This document shows positions 35,280 through 43,640 of a stretch of 64,000 nt of DNA, one piece after another; position 1 is the first letter of the stretch; every line of letters starts with the position of its first letter. This stretch comes from JAANXG01 sp034520625. GTDB lineage: Bacteria > Pseudomonadota > Gammaproteobacteria > Arenicellales > JAANXG01. The notes beneath the pieces are model-generated. The model searched no databases, was not told the origin of the DNA, and worked only from the letters and a program-made list of their open reading frames with translations. Where the stretch lies: assembly GCA_034520625.1 (NCBI GenBank), contig JAXHNI010000009.1:310001-374000 (forward strand). The letters are read 5' to 3'. Made by a program: the position numbers and the translations under genes.

Positions 35280-35903
35280 TCAGCTACTGCCGGGTTGGCA
35301 CAGGGTGTCCAGCGGGAACTGAACCTGGGCGCCGTTCACGGCCTTGAGCACCGCTCCGTCGGGGCCGGCCTCGTGCAGCAGATCGCCGGTCTCGCGTTGC
35401 CCCGCGCTATCCGCATCCAGGCCCCCCAGGCCCCCCAGGCCCTCGGACTTCACGTACTCGCCGGTATCGATGTCGATCGAGGCCCCCGGCCTCAGTCGGA
35501 ACGGGCCGATGCGTTCCGCCGCATAGCCATCCGCCACGCGGCCGTACTTCACGACTTCGTCGAGAATCACGTGGGTTGTGTCGTCGACCATCGGCTGGCT
35601 CCAGTGGAACAGGAACTTGGCGTGTATGTTCTGCGTCGTGGTCAAGACGCCGATTCCCATGCCCTGGCGTCCGGGGTAAAGGAGGAAGCCCGCGTTGGAG
35701 ACGTCTTCGAACTGCTGCTGGGAAATGCTGCCGGGCAGGGTCCGGACGAACTCGTCGGGGTGGGTGAGGAAACGCTTGTTCATCAGGCTTTCGAACTCGT
35801 CGTACACCACGGCACAGTTGAATGCCTGCCCCCACGCCACGCCGCACGCGGCCGCCAGCATGGATGCGCAAACAAGCCTGGTGAATATTCCCGTGAATCG
35901 CAT
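35280..35903 (-). CDS. Exported protein of unknown function
   Basis: A 207 aa protein with a clear Sec signal (GIFTRLVCASMLAAACGVAWGQ, cleavage after WGQ or AWG), hence probably periplasmic. The mature part has two cysteines (AFNCAVVYDEF and LDTLCQPG) that could form one disulfide. A beta-rich middle includes GFLLYPGRQGMGIGVLTTTQNIHAKFLFHWSQP and GPFRLRPGASIDIDTGEYVKSEG. The segment GLGGLGGLDADSAG is a glycine-rich turn. I do not recognise a family. It is a single gene upstream of rsmA-pdxA on the same strand. Confidence 0.68.
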   Translation of the reverse strand: MRFTGIFTRLVCASMLAAACGVAWGQAFNCAVVYDEFESLMNKRFLTHPDEFVRTLPGSISQQQFEDVSNAGFLLYPGRQGMGIGVLTTTQNIHAKFLFHWSQPMVDDTTHVILDEVVKYGRVADGYAAERIGPFRLRPGASIDIDTGEYVKSEGLGGLGGLDADSAGQRETGDLLHEAGPDGAVLKAVNGAQVQFPLDTLCQPGSS

Positions 35904-35996
35904 GGTCTCGGATGTGTTGTTTGTTGTGTGGCCGCAGGGACGGCGATTATAGCGATTTAACCGGACCGCGAAACCACGGGCGGAAATGGATGCACC

Positions 35997-36791
35997 TCAG
36001 TCCGCCCGTTGCTGCCGGCTCGACGTGCTGTTCGACAGCAGAGCGAATTGTGCCACCGACACACGCTCGGCACGATCGCCCGGAGGAATCCCGCAGCGCA
36101 GAAGCTCGTCGTCGTCGATCAGCCCTTTCAGTGCGTTGCGAAGCGTCTTGCGCCGCTGGGCGAAGGCTGTCTTCACCAGCGCCGCGAAGTGCGCCGGGTC
36201 GTAGACCGGATGGACCGGCGGTTTCATGGGAACCAGTTTCACCACCGCCGACTGCACCCGGGGCGGCGGCGTGAAAGCACCGGGCGCGACTCTGAGAAGC
36301 AGCTCGCCGCGGCAGCGCTGCTGAACCATTACGGACAGGCGGCCATAGGTCCTGCTGCCGGGTGCCGCCAGCATGCGGTCCACTACTTCCTTTTGCAGCA
36401 TGAGATGCATGTCCTCAACACAGGTTGAGCAGTCCAGCAGGCGGAACAACAATGGTGTCGAGATGTTGTAGGGGAGGTTTCCGATCACGCGAATACGATC
36501 CGCGACGCTGCAGTAGTCGAAGCGAAGCGCGTCCTCCCGGTGCACTACGAGACCGGGAATGCCGCGTCCCTCCTCAGACAGCGCGCCGGCAAGCCGCCGG
36601 TCGATTTCCACCGCGTGCAGCCCCGCCACCCGGGGCGCCAGGACTTCCGTCAGGGCGCCCCGGCCGGGACCGATCTCCACTACCACGTCATCGGGGCGTG
36701 GATCGAACTGCCGGACGATGGTTTCGATCACCCCGCGCTCATGCAGGAAATGCTGTCCCAGTGACTTGAGCGCGGGTGGGTTCGTCAACAC
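35997..36791 (-). CDS. rsmA: 16S rRNA (adenine1518/1519-N6)-dimethyltransferase
   Basis: KsgA dimethylates two adenosines in helix 45 of 16S rRNA using SAM, 264 aa. Motifs: KSLGQHFLHERGVIETIV at the start, the SAM site VVEIGPGRGALTEVL, EIDRRLAGALSEEG and NLPYNISTPLLFRLL (the NLPY catalytic motif). The tail has FAQRRKTLRNALKG, all matching the family. The ATG at 36791 lies within the last codons of pdxA (seven-base overlap), giving the pdxA-rsmA order known from E. coli (surA-pdxA-ksgA-apaG). apaG does not follow here. Confidence 0.97.
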   Translation of the reverse strand: MLTNPPALKSLGQHFLHERGVIETIVRQFDPRPDDVVVEIGPGRGALTEVLAPRVAGLHAVEIDRRLAGALSEEGRGIPGLVVHREDALRFDYCSVADRIRVIGNLPYNISTPLLFRLLDCSTCVEDMHLMLQKEVVDRMLAAPGSRTYGRLSVMVQQRCRGELLLRVAPGAFTPPPRVQSAVVKLVPMKPPVHPVYDPAHFAALVKTAFAQRRKTLRNALKGLIDDDELLRCGIPPGDRAERVSVAQFALLSNSTSSRQQRAD

Positions 36792-37768
36792 GCATCAACT
36801 CCCGCGCTCTCCGCCATCCGGAGCGCGCATTCGAATGCCGCCCGAAGGCTGCCGGTATCCAGTGTACCGGTACCGGCCCGGTCCAGCGCCGTACCGTGAT
36901 CCACCGATACCCTGATCACGGGCAGCCCCAGGGTGATGTTCACCGCCCGCCCGAAACCCGCGCGCTTGAGCGCCGGCAGGCCCTGGTCGTGGTACATCGC
37001 GACCACGGCGTCGTAACCTGCGCTGTTAGCTTCGGTGAAAATCGTATCCGCGGGCAGGGGGCCGTCGACGTGCAGGCCCCGGGCCACCAGCTCTTCGATG
37101 ACCGGACGGATGATGTCGATCTCCTCGCGCCCGAGATAACCGCCTTCCCCGGCGTGGGGGTTCAGGCCGCAGACGGCGATTCGCGGCGAGGCGATGCCGA
37201 ATCGCGATGACAGCTCCCGGTGAGTGATCTCGATCACGGACCTGACGGCATCCGGCGTGATGTGGTCCGCAACCTCTCGCAGTGGCAGGTGCGTGGTGAC
37301 CAGCGGCACGCGCAGGTTGCCCGAAGCGAGCATCATCACCGGCAGACGTGCCCCGGTGAGCGCGGCCAGGTACTCCGTGTGCCCGGAGAAATCTATCCCG
37401 GCCTCGTTGATGACGGCCTTGTTGACCGGGCCCGTTACCAGCGCATCGAACTCACCGTCCAGGCAGCCCTGGACGGCGCGACGCAGCGTCTCGAGGACGT
37501 ACGGGGCGTTGCGCGGGTCAAGCCGCCCCGGCGTGGCCGGGTGGGCCAGGGGGACCGGCAGCACCGAAACGGGCCCGCCCGCCCGCGGGCCGTAGGGTGG
37601 CCAGTCGATCGTCCGTTCCCGCAGCGCGGCGCGCGCCGCGAGCAGCTCCGGGTCGGCGGCGACCACCACGCGGCAGTCCAGCCCCGTCCAGGGGGCGAGT
37701 ACCGCGAGGTCGGGGCCGATGCCGGCGGGCTCCCCCGGAGTCAGGACGATGGTCGGTGTACGGGTCAC
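36785..37768 (-). CDS. pdxA: 4-hydroxythreonine-4-phosphate dehydrogenase
   Basis: Oxidises 4-phosphohydroxy-L-threonine in pyridoxal phosphate synthesis (DXP-dependent route), 327 aa against 329 in E. coli. Conserved blocks are IVLTPGEPAGIGPDLAVLAP, VTGPVNKAVINEAG, FSGHTEYLA, MMLASGNLRVPLVTTHLP and LNPHAGEGGYLGREE. FTEANSAGYDAVVAMYHDQG supplies the final metal-binding block. I start at GTG 37768 (MTRTPTIVLTPGEPAG); the frame is open for another 33 codons but that stretch is unlike PdxA. The stop overlaps the rsmA start. surA, the usual upstream neighbour, is not here. Confidence 0.95.
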   Translation of the reverse strand: MTRTPTIVLTPGEPAGIGPDLAVLAPWTGLDCRVVVAADPELLAARAALRERTIDWPPYGPRAGGPVSVLPVPLAHPATPGRLDPRNAPYVLETLRRAVQGCLDGEFDALVTGPVNKAVINEAGIDFSGHTEYLAALTGARLPVMMLASGNLRVPLVTTHLPLREVADHITPDAVRSVIEITHRELSSRFGIASPRIAVCGLNPHAGEGGYLGREEIDIIRPVIEELVARGLHVDGPLPADTIFTEANSAGYDAVVAMYHDQGLPALKRAGFGRAVNITLGLPVIRVSVDHGTALDRAGTGTLDTGSLRAAFECALRMAESAGVDAC

Positions 37769-38076
37769 GTGCGGCCTGGCGGGAACGATGATCGGGAATG
37801 TCGCGGCATAGTACCGCGCCGCCGGCCCGATGGTGTAGTGGGGGCGCCGCACCGTTGACCGGCCCATACCTCGACGCCGGTTCTCAGCTTGGGCCGGAGC
37901 CTGCGGAAACGCTCCCGCACCCCACGGCGCCTAAGCATCCCGAAAGCCACGGTATCAGCAGCCTGCGAGACTGGACTGAGACGCAAAGTCCGTAAGGCTC
38001 GTGCATGTCGGCCATCATGGGTGATATAACCGGCGTGGAACCCGGTCCGGAAAGACTTCGATTCGTGTTGTCAGGA
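37769..38076. other. Gap between pdxA and the response regulator gene
   Basis: About 308 bases with no gene I can support. The pdxA frame stays open to 37867 but without similarity to PdxA. I saw no clear promoter, repeat or terminator. Confidence 0.4.
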
Positions 38077-39078
38077 CTAGGCCGACGGCCCCGCGTTCTC
38101 CACCGGCATGAACATCGCGGAGAACAACCGCACCACTTCCGCCTGGCGGTTGACGCCCGTCTTGCGATAAATGGCCTTGAGGTGGGTGCGGGCCGTGTTG
38201 GCGGTTACGAAATTCGCAGCGCAGTAGTCCTCGAGAGTCTGTCCCTCGAGGAGGCCGTTGACCAGCCTGGTTTCCTTGCGGGTGAGTCCGTAGAGCGCCC
38301 TGAGCGCCTCCCAGGTATAGGACCGGTCCAGCGCGGCGTCAAACACGATCACCGCCGCCAGCGGGTCGTCGCCATCATCCACCGTGCCCGCGAGCGGCGC
38401 GGCCCAGGCGTGCAGGCGCCGGGCGGGCTCGTCATCCAGCAGTACGGGTTCCGGCTGCGTGGAGTCGGTCCGCCGGAGCCCGGTATCCATGACCGGGACC
38501 AGACGCTCACTGTTGACGCGCGAGCGCAGCCTGCCCGCGGGATCGATAGTGAGCACCTGCTCCGCCAGCAGTCTGCGGGCGACGGCGTTTCGGTAGATCG
38601 GGTGATGGCCGTCATCGACGATCAACAGCGCGAAAGGGAATCTGTCCATCACCTGCGCCAGATGATCCCGGGAGACCGTGTCGCCGAGATGGGATGCGAT
38701 GTACTCCCGTCGTTTCCGGTAGCGCGACAGGGAGGTCTCCAGGCTCGGGATGAGCTGGTCGACCGACAACGGCTTGACCAGGTAACCGACGACCCCGGAG
38801 GTGATCGCCTGCTCCACGATGTCCAACTCGTTGTGGTTGGAAAGTATCAGGATGGGGCGGTACTCGGCGCGCAGCAACTCCCTGGCGAGCTTCGTACCGC
38901 ACATGTCCGGCAGGCCGACGTCGAGGACCGCGACGTCGGGGGCGGACCGCCGATAGCTCTGCAGCGCGCCGTTCGCTTCCGAGCACGCATCCACACGGTA
39001 CCCGGCCCGTTCCAGTCCAGTAGACATGATGTCCAGAATCACCGGGTCGTCGTCCACCAGCAACACCCGGGTTTCCAT
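38077..39078 (-). CDS. Response regulator with receiver and LuxR-type HTH domains
   Basis: A two-domain transcription regulator, 333 aa from ATG 39078 (alternative ATG 39150; neither has a good ribosome site). The receiver begins METRVLLVDDDPVILD, with phosphoacceptor Asp53 in VAVLDVGLPDM, Thr/Ser in LILSNHN and Lys in YLVKPLS. Residues about 130-250 form a PAS-like middle domain (ALLIVDDGHHPIYRNAVAR). The C-terminus is a LuxR/GerE helix-turn-helix (LTRKETRLVNGLLEGQTL, then FVTANTARTHLKAIYRKTG). It is divergent from the hybrid kinase with about 155 bases between starts, so it is the probable output of that phosphorelay. Targets are unknown. Confidence 0.88.
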   Translation of the reverse strand: METRVLLVDDDPVILDIMSTGLERAGYRVDACSEANGALQSYRRSAPDVAVLDVGLPDMCGTKLARELLRAEYRPILILSNHNELDIVEQAITSGVVGYLVKPLSVDQLIPSLETSLSRYRKRREYIASHLGDTVSRDHLAQVMDRFPFALLIVDDGHHPIYRNAVARRLLAEQVLTIDPAGRLRSRVNSERLVPVMDTGLRRTDSTQPEPVLLDDEPARRLHAWAAPLAGTVDDGDDPLAAVIVFDAALDRSYTWEALRALYGLTRKETRLVNGLLEGQTLEDYCAANFVTANTARTHLKAIYRKTGVNRQAEVVRLFSAMFMPVENAGPSA

Positions 39079-39233
39079 CTGCCCTGAATCCGCCTTTTCC
39101 AAAGTGCCTGTCCCGTTTGTCCGTTTCCGTTCCGGTCGAGCCGGTTCCATCTTGGGCAGTCTAGACGTGAATTTGCCATAATCAAGGCGGGGGAAGCCCC
39201 GGCCCCGCAATACAGGGATAAAGGAGTTCAGTG

Positions 39234-41408
39234 ATGCGTAATGAATGGACAGGCAGCTCCGCGTTCTGGTTGCCATTCGCGGCACCGCTTTTCATGATCG
39301 CCGTGTTCGGGGCGGCAGTCGACGTTCAACCCGCCCACGCGGAGCGGAGCGTCCTCGTTGCCGCACTCGGGATCGCGCTGGCCTGCGCCGCGGGCATCCG
39401 GCTTGCACGGCGCGATCAGCGAATACAGCGGCTCATGGACGACGATGATGCTGCGGATGGCGAGGGCTCGTCGCTGTCCGCAGAACAGGCCGCGACCTAC
39501 CGGGACCTGTTCGAGAATGCGACGGATATCGTGTTCACTACCGACCTGTCCGGCCACTTCCTGGCGGGCAACAGGGCCGTACAGCGCCAGCTCGGATACA
39601 CCGTGGAAGAGGCCAAGAGCCTGACCTGGGAACGGCTGGTGGCGCCCTACGACATGTGGAAAGCCAGACAGATGTATAAGCGCCATGCCGCCGGTGAAAA
39701 GCGAATCAGCTTCGAGCTGGATACGGTAACCGCCTCCGGAGAGATCAGGACCTTCGAGATCGGCTCCCGTCCGATGTTCCGCGGCGGCGAGCTGTGCGGT
39801 TTCCACGGCATCGCACGGGACGTTACCTCGCGCAAGGAAATGGAGCAGCAGCTCGAGGCGGCGCGCCGGGAAGCGGAGATCGCCAACCAGTCCAAGTCCA
39901 CGTTCCTGGCCAACATGAGCCACGAAATCCGCACGCCGATCAACGGCATACTCGGGTTCCTCTCCCTGTTCGCCCGCACCGGTCTGACTCCCGAGCAGCA
40001 GAAATGCCTGGTACCGGTGGAGGAGTCGGCGCGCCACCTGGTCAAGATCATCGACGATATTCTTGACCTGTCCAAGATCGAGGCCGGCCGGTTCTCCATC
40101 GACAACGAGATCTTCAGCTTCCGCGACGCGGTGGGGGGCGCCGTGGATCTGCTGCGGCCGATGGGCGAGAGCAAGGGGCTCGCGGTCTACGCGGAGTTCG
40201 AATCCGCCATCCCGGAGCTGGCGGTGGGGGACGGCACCCGGATCGGCCAGGTGGTCTCCAACCTGGTGAGCAACGCGATCAAGTTTACCGATGCGGGTTC
40301 GGTTTCCGTCCATTGCCGCGTGAAGGAAACCGCGGCTGCGCATGTTTCCGTGGCGGTGGCCGTGGTGGATACGGGGATCGGAATCGCTCCCGAGGACCAG
40401 GCCCTTCTGTTCGAGCCGTTCCGGCAGCTCGATGGCCGGACGGACCGGCGTTACTCCGGGACCGGCCTGGGCCTGACCATTTCCCGGAATCTCGTGGAGA
40501 CCATGGGCGGGGACATCCGCGTTCACAGCGAACCGGGCCGGGGGACGGAGGTGAAGTTCGAGCTGCCGCTCAGGTTCGCCCCCGCGGACATCGGGGCGTC
40601 CGAGCGGAACAGCGAAGACCTGCTGCCCGGGTTCGACGGCAACGGCCTGTCGGGACTGATCGTGGATGACAACGAAATCAACCGGCGGTACCTGGAGGCT
40701 GTGCTCAATCAGTACGGCATTGTCGTGACCCAGGCCGCATCCGGCAGTTCGGCCCTGGCGGCCTGCAGCCGGCACCGGTTCGACGTGGTGTTCATGGACA
40801 TTCACATGGCCAACATGGACGGCGTCGAAGCGACACGCCGGCTGCGCGCCCAGTTTCCCGAATACCGGGGCGTGCCGGTGGTGGCGGTATCGGCGGATGT
40901 CGTGGGGGACAGCGGGGTGCGATTCACGGCGCAGGGCCTCGACCGCTTCATGCCCAAGCCTGTGAGGGAGCGGGATCTGGCCGGGATGCTCGCGGCGTTG
41001 TTCCCGGACCGCGCCGGAGACGATGGAGCGGTACCGGTGTCGGTACCGGACGACGGCGAGCCGGACGGCGCAGCGCCGGTCCTGGACAAGCCCGAGGGCA
41101 TCGCCTTGGCCTCGCGTGACGAGACCCTCTGGCGGCGCAGCGTCGACGTGCTGCGGTCGCAGGTCCGGGAAATCATGCCGGCGCTCGGCACGGCGGTGAA
41201 GTCCGGGGACCACGCCCAGGCCCGGCAGCTGGCCCACAAGCTGGCGGGATCGGCTGCCTGCGTGGCCGCCGCGGAGCTCGCGGCGTGTGCCCGGGCCCTG
41301 GAGCAGGCGTGCCGGGACGGCGACCCGGCAACCGAGGCGCACCGGCTGGCCGCCACGGAGGCGGCGAGTGAGCGGTTCCTGGATTTCGATGCCGGCCCGG
41401 TTTCGTAG
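39234..41408 (+). CDS. Hybrid sensor histidine kinase (PAS-HisKA-HATPase-REC-Hpt)
   Basis: A 724 aa phosphorelay kinase. Two membrane helices (residues about 10-28 and 38-58) frame a periplasmic loop of only some ten residues, so it has no real extracytoplasmic sensor of its own. A PAS domain follows (FENATDIVFTTDLSGHFLAGN), then HisKA with His230 (ANMSHEIRTPINGIL), HATPase (SNAIKFTD, DTGIGI, GTGLGLTIS), a receiver with Asp522 (VVFMDIHMANMDG) and a Hpt domain with His668 (LAHKLAGSA). The architecture is that of BarA-type kinases. ATG 39234 has AAGGAG seven bases upstream. Its 3' end overlaps the lipoprotein gene by 20 bases. The probable partner is the divergent regulator. Confidence 0.93.
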   Translation: MRNEWTGSSAFWLPFAAPLFMIAVFGAAVDVQPAHAERSVLVAALGIALACAAGIRLARRDQRIQRLMDDDDAADGEGSSLSAEQAATYRDLFENATDIVFTTDLSGHFLAGNRAVQRQLGYTVEEAKSLTWERLVAPYDMWKARQMYKRHAAGEKRISFELDTVTASGEIRTFEIGSRPMFRGGELCGFHGIARDVTSRKEMEQQLEAARREAEIANQSKSTFLANMSHEIRTPINGILGFLSLFARTGLTPEQQKCLVPVEESARHLVKIIDDILDLSKIEAGRFSIDNEIFSFRDAVGGAVDLLRPMGESKGLAVYAEFESAIPELAVGDGTRIGQVVSNLVSNAIKFTDAGSVSVHCRVKETAAAHVSVAVAVVDTGIGIAPEDQALLFEPFRQLDGRTDRRYSGTGLGLTISRNLVETMGGDIRVHSEPGRGTEVKFELPLRFAPADIGASERNSEDLLPGFDGNGLSGLIVDDNEINRRYLEAVLNQYGIVVTQAASGSSALAACSRHRFDVVFMDIHMANMDGVEATRRLRAQFPEYRGVPVVAVSADVVGDSGVRFTAQGLDRFMPKPVRERDLAGMLAALFPDRAGDDGAVPVSVPDDGEPDGAAPVLDKPEGIALASRDETLWRRSVDVLRSQVREIMPALGTAVKSGDHAQARQLAHKLAGSAACVAAAELAACARALEQACRDGDPATEAHRLAATEAASERFLDFDAGPVS

Positions 41409-42840
41409 GCGCCTTGCGCTCGCGGCGTGGCTGCCGCTCGTGCTGCAGCTCGCGGCCTGCGCCGGTCACGATACACGGGTTGCCGACGAGCCGCTCTACC
41501 CGGCCCCGGAGCCCGCCGGGATCCAATGGTATGACACCCTGGTCGCGGAGCTGGAACCCCTGGTACATGAGCGCGGCGACCGCTGGCCCCTGGTGCTGTG
41601 GCGGGGTGTCGGGTTCGAGTCGCTCGATCCGGAGGGGATCCGGGCGCTACTGGACCGGGGCATCGTCCAGCATCTGAGGCTGCGCCGGACCGACGCCGAG
41701 GCGGCGGCGGCGCTGGCGGCGGCCGGGGCCCCGATCATTCTTATGGAAGGCGCCGGCGGTGCCTGGCCCTACGATACGATCCGCAATGCCGGGGAATGGC
41801 GGCTGCGCTTCCCGCCCGATGTCACTCCGCGCCCGGCGTGGCGGGAGCTGGCCGATCCCACCCGCCTCGCCGGCTGGGAGCAGGCCCGGGAGCTCACCCG
41901 TGTGCGGCTGCGACGCTATGCCGCGCGCGGTATCAATATCGATGCCGTGTGGCTGGACTACGAAGGCGCCCTGCTGCATGATGATTACCAGGCGGTGCGG
42001 GCGTCCACCGCCGCGGCGGCGCTGCCGGACGTGCTTCTCGAGGACGAGCGGCGCTATCGGGACTACCGGCGCACCCATTGGCTGAACGGGCTCTCACGCT
42101 ATCTCGCGGCGCCGGTGCGCCGGGTGTTCCCGGACGCCGCGGTGACCAACTGGGTGGTGATGATCTCATCGGCGAATGCACCGGTACTGGGATGGACGGA
42201 CTGGCCCCATCCCCCTACTCCGCCCGTTTTCTTCACGCATTCCAATCCCGTCGCCTACGGGATCGACACGTATTTCCTCGCCGCCTGGCCGACCGGTCAT
42301 ACGATCAACCGGGAGAACGTGGACCGCTTTTACACGCACCTGGTGCTCCGGCAGGTGTCAATGGACGCGCTCAACCGCACCCGGTACCGGCCGGACATGG
42401 GCGCCGTGGTCTGGGTGGCGCGTTGGGTGCCCGACCACCCCGACGAGCGCGTGCCGGTGATGAGCCGCGCCGCATACCGCGAAGCCCTCCGGCATATCTG
42501 GCTGCGTGGGGCGGACGCCATGCAGGTATTCAATCCGACCCGGAAGGGATTCGAGCGCTACGCTGTCTGGGAGGTCGAGGACGTGCAGCGGGTCTACGGT
42601 GAGATGCTCGCCTACCGGGAGTTCCTAGAGCACGGCGAAGTCATGAACTTCGCCGTGCCGGACAACCGCGACGGGAGCACCATGTGGTCCGGCCTGCGCC
42701 TGGGGGACCGGGCGCTGGTACGGATCACCAACCTGGGGACGGCGCAGCGGCAGGTGAATATATGCCTGACCGAGGAGCGCTGCATCGACCTGCCCGTGCC
42801 GCGGCGCGGGCGTACCCGTATCGTCGAGCTGAAGCCATGA
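41389..42840 (+). CDS. Lipoprotein, probable TIM-barrel/glycoside-hydrolase-like, unknown function
   Basis: A 483 aa lipoprotein beginning MPARFRRRLALAAWLPLVLQ and reaching the lipobox LAAC within residues 20-24. The body looks like a TIM barrel with repeated strand-helix units and acidic residues at strand ends: PLVLWRGVGFESLDP, PIILMEGAGGAWPYD, INIDAVWLDYEGALLHDD, WVVMISSANAPVLGWTDW, YGIDTYFLAAWPTGHT, MGAVVWVARWVPDHPDE, LRGADAMQVFNPTRKGF. The WLDYEG motif resembles acidic catalytic sites of glycoside hydrolases. The last 90 residues look like a beta-sandwich. I do not recognise a named family. It starts inside the kinase gene and overlaps the next gene by four bases, so all three are co-translated. 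Confidence 0.75.
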   Translation: MPARFRRRLALAAWLPLVLQLAACAGHDTRVADEPLYPAPEPAGIQWYDTLVAELEPLVHERGDRWPLVLWRGVGFESLDPEGIRALLDRGIVQHLRLRRTDAEAAAALAAAGAPIILMEGAGGAWPYDTIRNAGEWRLRFPPDVTPRPAWRELADPTRLAGWEQARELTRVRLRRYAARGINIDAVWLDYEGALLHDDYQAVRASTAAAALPDVLLEDERRYRDYRRTHWLNGLSRYLAAPVRRVFPDAAVTNWVVMISSANAPVLGWTDWPHPPTPPVFFTHSNPVAYGIDTYFLAAWPTGHTINRENVDRFYTHLVLRQVSMDALNRTRYRPDMGAVVWVARWVPDHPDERVPVMSRAAYREALRHIWLRGADAMQVFNPTRKGFERYAVWEVEDVQRVYGEMLAYREFLEHGEVMNFAVPDNRDGSTMWSGLRLGDRALVRITNLGTAQRQVNICLTEERCIDLPVPRRGRTRIVELKP

Positions 42841-43607
42841 TCAGGATCGCCAATCTGCTGTCCGCCGATCTGAACGGGCTGGCTCATGATCTGGGTGCGC
42901 TGCTGCATTCCGCGGCGGGTCAAAGCGCCGAGGTCGACGGCTCGGCCGGTATAGAGGATTTCCGCGCAGGCCGCGTCGGCGTCGCCCTGGTCTGCGGGCT
43001 GGTGTATTCACGGCTCCACGATGCGACCCCGGAGAGATTCGCGGCCGTCGCGGCGCCCGTGGTGGATGATCCGCGCGGCGGCGGCGACGCGGTGTACTTT
43101 TCGGACATCGTCGTGCCGGCGGACAGCGTCGCGCGTACCCTGCAGGATCTGTCCGGCACCCGCTTCGCCTGCAACGAACCGGTTTCGTTCTCCGGCTGCC
43201 GGGCCCTGGAATATGAGCTGTTCAGGCGGGGTTGGGGCTGGGACCTGTTCGCCGAGCGCATTCATACCGGCTACCACCGCGCGTCGCTGGAGGCGCTTGC
43301 TCAGGGTGATGCAGAAGCAGCCGCCATCGATTCCCATGTCCTGATGCTGGCCCGACGGCGGGACCCGGAGCTCGGGGGGCGTATCCGGATTCTCGAGTCG
43401 CTCGGTCCTTATCCGGCGCCGCCGGTTGCCATCAACACCGGCTCCTGCGGCCTGTCCCCGGAACGCCTGACAGAGCTGCTCGGCGGGTTACCGCCCGGAA
43501 CCCTGCGCAGGGCCGGAATACGGCGCTGGCGGCGGGTGGATGATGCCGGATACGACCCCATCCGCGCCGTCACCCGGGATCTGCCCGGGCTCGACAGTCT
43601 TTTCTGA
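42837..43607 (+). CDS. PhnD-like periplasmic-binding-protein fold, no signal peptide
   Basis: A 256 aa protein resembling type 2 substrate-binding proteins of the phosphate/phosphonate (PhnD) group: VALVCGLVYSRL, YFSDIVVPADS, FACNEPVSFSGCRALEYELF, HRASLEALAQGDAEAAAIDSHVL and ILESLGPYPAPPVAI correspond to the usual ligand-cleft segments. It starts MIRIANLLSADLNG without any signal sequence, so it is either cytoplasmic or exported in an unusual way. The ATG overlaps the lipoprotein stop (ATGA). No ABC permease or ATPase genes are present, so a sensory rather than transport role is plausible, perhaps feeding ligand information to the hybrid kinase. Ligand unknown. Confidence 0.75.
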   Translation: MIRIANLLSADLNGLAHDLGALLHSAAGQSAEVDGSAGIEDFRAGRVGVALVCGLVYSRLHDATPERFAAVAAPVVDDPRGGGDAVYFSDIVVPADSVARTLQDLSGTRFACNEPVSFSGCRALEYELFRRGWGWDLFAERIHTGYHRASLEALAQGDAEAAAIDSHVLMLARRRDPELGGRIRILESLGPYPAPPVAINTGSCGLSPERLTELLGGLPPGTLRRAGIRRWRRVDDAGYDPIRAVTRDLPGLDSLF

Positions 43608-43640
43608 GCCCCCGTCATCGCCGCGGCCGGTGCCGGCCTC

